This document shows, piece by piece, positions 6,797-8,546 of a DNA stretch of 8,546 nt (within the stretch, counting starts at the first letter, position 1; each line of letters begins with the position of its first letter). Location of the stretch: contig JAAFHE010000122.1 in assembly GCA_013298265.1 (NCBI GenBank), positions 1-8,546 on the forward strand. The letters are read 5' to 3'. The notes under the pieces are model-generated. The model was not told the origin of the DNA and ran no database searches. It worked only from the letters and a program-made list of their open reading frames with translations. Both the position numbers and the translations under genes were made by a program. This DNA is from Lysobacterales bacterium (GTDB lineage: Bacteria > Pseudomonadota > Gammaproteobacteria > Xanthomonadales > Rhodanobacteraceae).

Positions 6797-8110
6797 CTAT
6801 TTCACCGCGCTCATGTGCGCCTCGATCTCCGCAACCGTGCGCGGCACGCCGGCAGTAAGTATCTCCGGTACGGCACGCGTCACGGCGATGTCGTCCTCGA
6901 TGCGGATGCCGATGCCACGCCAGCGCGCCTCGATGCCGGGCGCGTCCGGCGCGATGTAGATGCCGGGCTCAACCGTCATGACCATTCCGGGCTCGAGCTG
7001 GCGCGGCTCACCGTCGACGCGATAGTCGCCGACGTCGTGTACGTCCAGGCCCAGCCAGTGGCCGGTCTTGTGCGGGAAGAAGCGCTTGTACGCGCCGCTC
7101 GCGATGGCCGCCGCCGGCTTGCCGGCGATCAGTCCCAGTTCGCACAGGCCGCGCGCGATGACCGCGACGGCGGCATCGTGCGGCGCGGTCCACGCCTTGC
7201 CCGGCAGCGCCTGCGCAATCGCGGCGTCCTGCGCAGCCAGCACGATCTCGTACAGCGCGCGCTGGTCGGCGCTGAAGCGGCCGTTGACCGGAAACGTACG
7301 CGTGATGTCCGAGGCGTAGCAGGCATATTCCGCGCCGGCGTCGATCAGCAGCAGGTCGCCGTCGCGCAGCAGCGCGTTGTTGGCGCGGTAATGCAGCACG
7401 CAGCCGTTCGTACCGCCGCCGACGATGGGCTCGTAGGACGGCACCGCGCCGGCGCTGCGGAACGCGTGGATCAGCTCGGCTTCGACCTGGTGTTCGTACA
7501 GCCCCGGACGCGTCGCGCGCATCGCGCGGCGATGGCCTTCGGCGGCGATCTTCGCGGCCTCGCGCATCAGCCCGAGCTCGCCCTTCGACTTGTACAGGCG
7601 CAGGTCGTGCAACAGATGGGACAAAGCCACAAATTCATGCGGCGCGCGGGCCAGGGGACCGCGCAGGGTCTGCACGCGCTTGATCCAGCCGATGAGCTTG
7701 AGATCGAACTCGCTGTCGCGGCCAAAATGATAGTAGACGCGGCTACGGCCTTCGATCAGGCCGGGCAGGATGTCGTCGATGTCCTCGATCGGGAATGCAT
7801 CGTCCAGGCCGCAGGAGTCGACCGCACCGTCGGGGCCCAGGCGCGGACCGTCCCAGGCCTCGCGCGCCGGGTCGCGATCACGGCAGAACAGGATGGTTTC
7901 GGCCTGACGGCGCCCGGGCAGCAGCGCGAGCACGGCATCGGGTTCGGGAAATCCGCAGAGATAGTGGAAGTCGCTGTCCTGCCGGTACGGATACGGCGCA
8001 TCGTTGTTGCGGATACGTTCCGGCGCCGCCGGCACGATGACGATGGCGTCGTCGCCGGCCAGGCCCATGAGCTGGCGGCGGCGGCGCGCATATTCGCGGG
8101 CGGCGATCAA
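6797..8110 (-). CDS. pepP: Xaa-Pro aminopeptidase, PepP
   Basis: Cytoplasmic M24B metallopeptidase that removes the N-terminal residue from peptides whose second residue is proline. The product is 437 residues from a TTG at 8110, close to E. coli PepP (441). The N-terminal domain carries the typical YPYRQDSDFHYLCGF at about 34-48. The catalytic domain has the metal ligands D257 (LIDAGA), D268 (SDITRT), H351 (FFPHKTGHWLGLDVHD), E381 (TVEPGIY) and E405 (RIEDD), plus H358 of VHD. The start is inferred: no ATG lies near the expected N-terminus. The TTG gives LIAAREYARRRRQLMG, aligning with the E. coli N-terminus (EF-RRRQ region), while the first in-frame ATG (8068) would remove the RRRRQ helix. 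The TTG falls 13 bases after the ygfB stop, consistent with translational coupling, and its ribosome site (GAAGCGG) is weak. It is only distantly related to PepQ at the other end of the window. Confidence 0.93.
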   Translation of the reverse strand: MIAAREYARRRRQLMGLAGDDAIVIVPAAPERIRNNDAPYPYRQDSDFHYLCGFPEPDAVLALLPGRRQAETILFCRDRDPAREAWDGPRLGPDGAVDSCGLDDAFPIEDIDDILPGLIEGRSRVYYHFGRDSEFDLKLIGWIKRVQTLRGPLARAPHEFVALSHLLHDLRLYKSKGELGLMREAAKIAAEGHRRAMRATRPGLYEHQVEAELIHAFRSAGAVPSYEPIVGGGTNGCVLHYRANNALLRDGDLLLIDAGAEYACYASDITRTFPVNGRFSADQRALYEIVLAAQDAAIAQALPGKAWTAPHDAAVAVIARGLCELGLIAGKPAAAIASGAYKRFFPHKTGHWLGLDVHDVGDYRVDGEPRQLEPGMVMTVEPGIYIAPDAPGIEARWRGIGIRIEDDIAVTRAVPEILTAGVPRTVAEIEAHMSAVK

Positions 8111-8123
8111 GGCAGGGGCCGCT

Positions 8124-8546
8124 TCAGTGCAGGCTACGGCCGGCGTCGCCGGTCTTCGCCGGCAGCGGCGCCAGTTCCGAGTGCAGCAGCAGCACGCCGA
8201 CACGAATGAATTCCAGCACTTCCACCAGGGCCGACTCGTCTTCCTCGGCATCGTCGTATTCGAATTGCGAGCCAGCGATGGCGCCGAAATCGCGCAGGAT
8301 TTCCGCCCCGTCGTCAGACAGGCCGCTGGCCGCGTTCGCCCCGGAAAGTCCCAGCCCGCCGAGAAAGCCACGGCACCATTGCACCAGGGCGTCGGCGCGC
8401 TCGATCAGCGGTTCGCTGTCGCCCGGCAGCAGCGGCTCGAAGCTGAAGCCAGGATCGTCGAGCTGGGCGCGACAATCGCGGAACAGACGGTCGAGCAGCT
8501 CCATGCGGGCGTGGGTTTCCACACCCGGATCGGTGTCGATCTCCAG
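8124..8546 (-). CDS. ygfB: YgfB/UPF0149 family protein, 5' end cut by the window edge
   Basis: The C-terminal 140 residues are present; the reading frame runs off the right edge without a start, and about 50 N-terminal residues are missing compared with E. coli YgfB (about 190). Visible family features are LDDPGFSFEPLLPGD, the ERADALVQWCRGFLGGLG segment, a helical part with DDGAEILRDFGAIA, an acidic run (YDDAEEDE) and FIRVGVLLLHSEL near the C-terminus, ending in SLH as in E. coli. It is a small, soluble, all-helical protein. YgfB in P. aeruginosa has been linked to regulation of a peptidoglycan amidase gene and beta-lactam tolerance; whether that applies here is unknown. It is directly upstream of pepP with a 13-base gap, the same order as ygfB-pepP in E. 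coli, so the two are very probably one operon. Confidence 0.9.
   Translation of the reverse strand: MEIDTDPGVETHARMELLDRLFRDCRAQLDDPGFSFEPLLPGDSEPLIERADALVQWCRGFLGGLGLSGANAASGLSDDGAEILRDFGAIAGSQFEYDDAEEDESALVEVLEFIRVGVLLLHSELAPLPAKTGDAGRSLH

Noticed and set aside
6707..8209. A 500-codon open frame on the plus strand opposite pepP
   Set aside because: It lies antisense to a gene with all PepP motifs. The translation is Arg/Ala/Val/Gln-rich with no recognisable domain, as expected for the complement of GC-rich coding DNA.
1..8546. Search for RNA genes, CRISPR arrays, insertion sequences, toxin-antitoxin or phage genes
   Set aside because: No tRNA-like cloverleaf, spaced repeats, transposase motifs, terminal inverted repeats or shift in base composition was seen; the window reads as ordinary chromosomal core and near-core DNA.

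Overview
The window is GC-rich DNA (roughly two thirds G+C by eye), densely coding, with gene families typical of a high-GC gammaproteobacterium. A PepQ-type dipeptidase and a ygfB-pepP pair both point to Gammaproteobacteria, and the composition suggests something like the Xanthomonadales/Lysobacter/Rhodanobacter side. The lineage is an inference, since no rRNA or other decisive marker is present.

Layout: the left part is on the + strand and runs pepQ (228-1556, Xaa-Pro dipeptidase), an unrecognised four-helix membrane protein (1612-2310) and mprF (2492-5113, aminoacyl-phosphatidylglycerol synthase/flippase). The right part is on the - strand and, in transcription order, runs ygfB (UPF0149, entering from the right edge, 8546-8124), pepP (8110-6797, Xaa-Pro aminopeptidase) and an AcvB/VirJ-family periplasmic hydrolase (6676-5288). 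mprF and the acvB-like gene converge tail to tail across a 174-base gap. Bases 1-227 hold no gene that I can support.

How the genes fit together: MprF transfers an amino acid (Lys or Ala) from aminoacyl-tRNA onto phosphatidylglycerol and flips the product outward. AcvB/VirJ-type proteins are reported to remove that amino acid on the periplasmic side. The central 4.2 kb therefore looks like a make/unmake module for membrane surface charge, with the two antagonists on opposite strands. The flanking genes are two separate members of metallopeptidase family M24B, PepQ and PepP, which handle X-Pro peptides in the cytoplasm. The unrecognised membrane protein beside mprF is the only gene with no assignable function. 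I found no RNA gene, mobile element, CRISPR array or clearly novel multi-gene system. The most worthwhile leads are the convergent mprF/acvB arrangement, the glutamate in place of serine in the N-terminal nucleophile-elbow-like motif of the AcvB homolog, and the orphan membrane protein.
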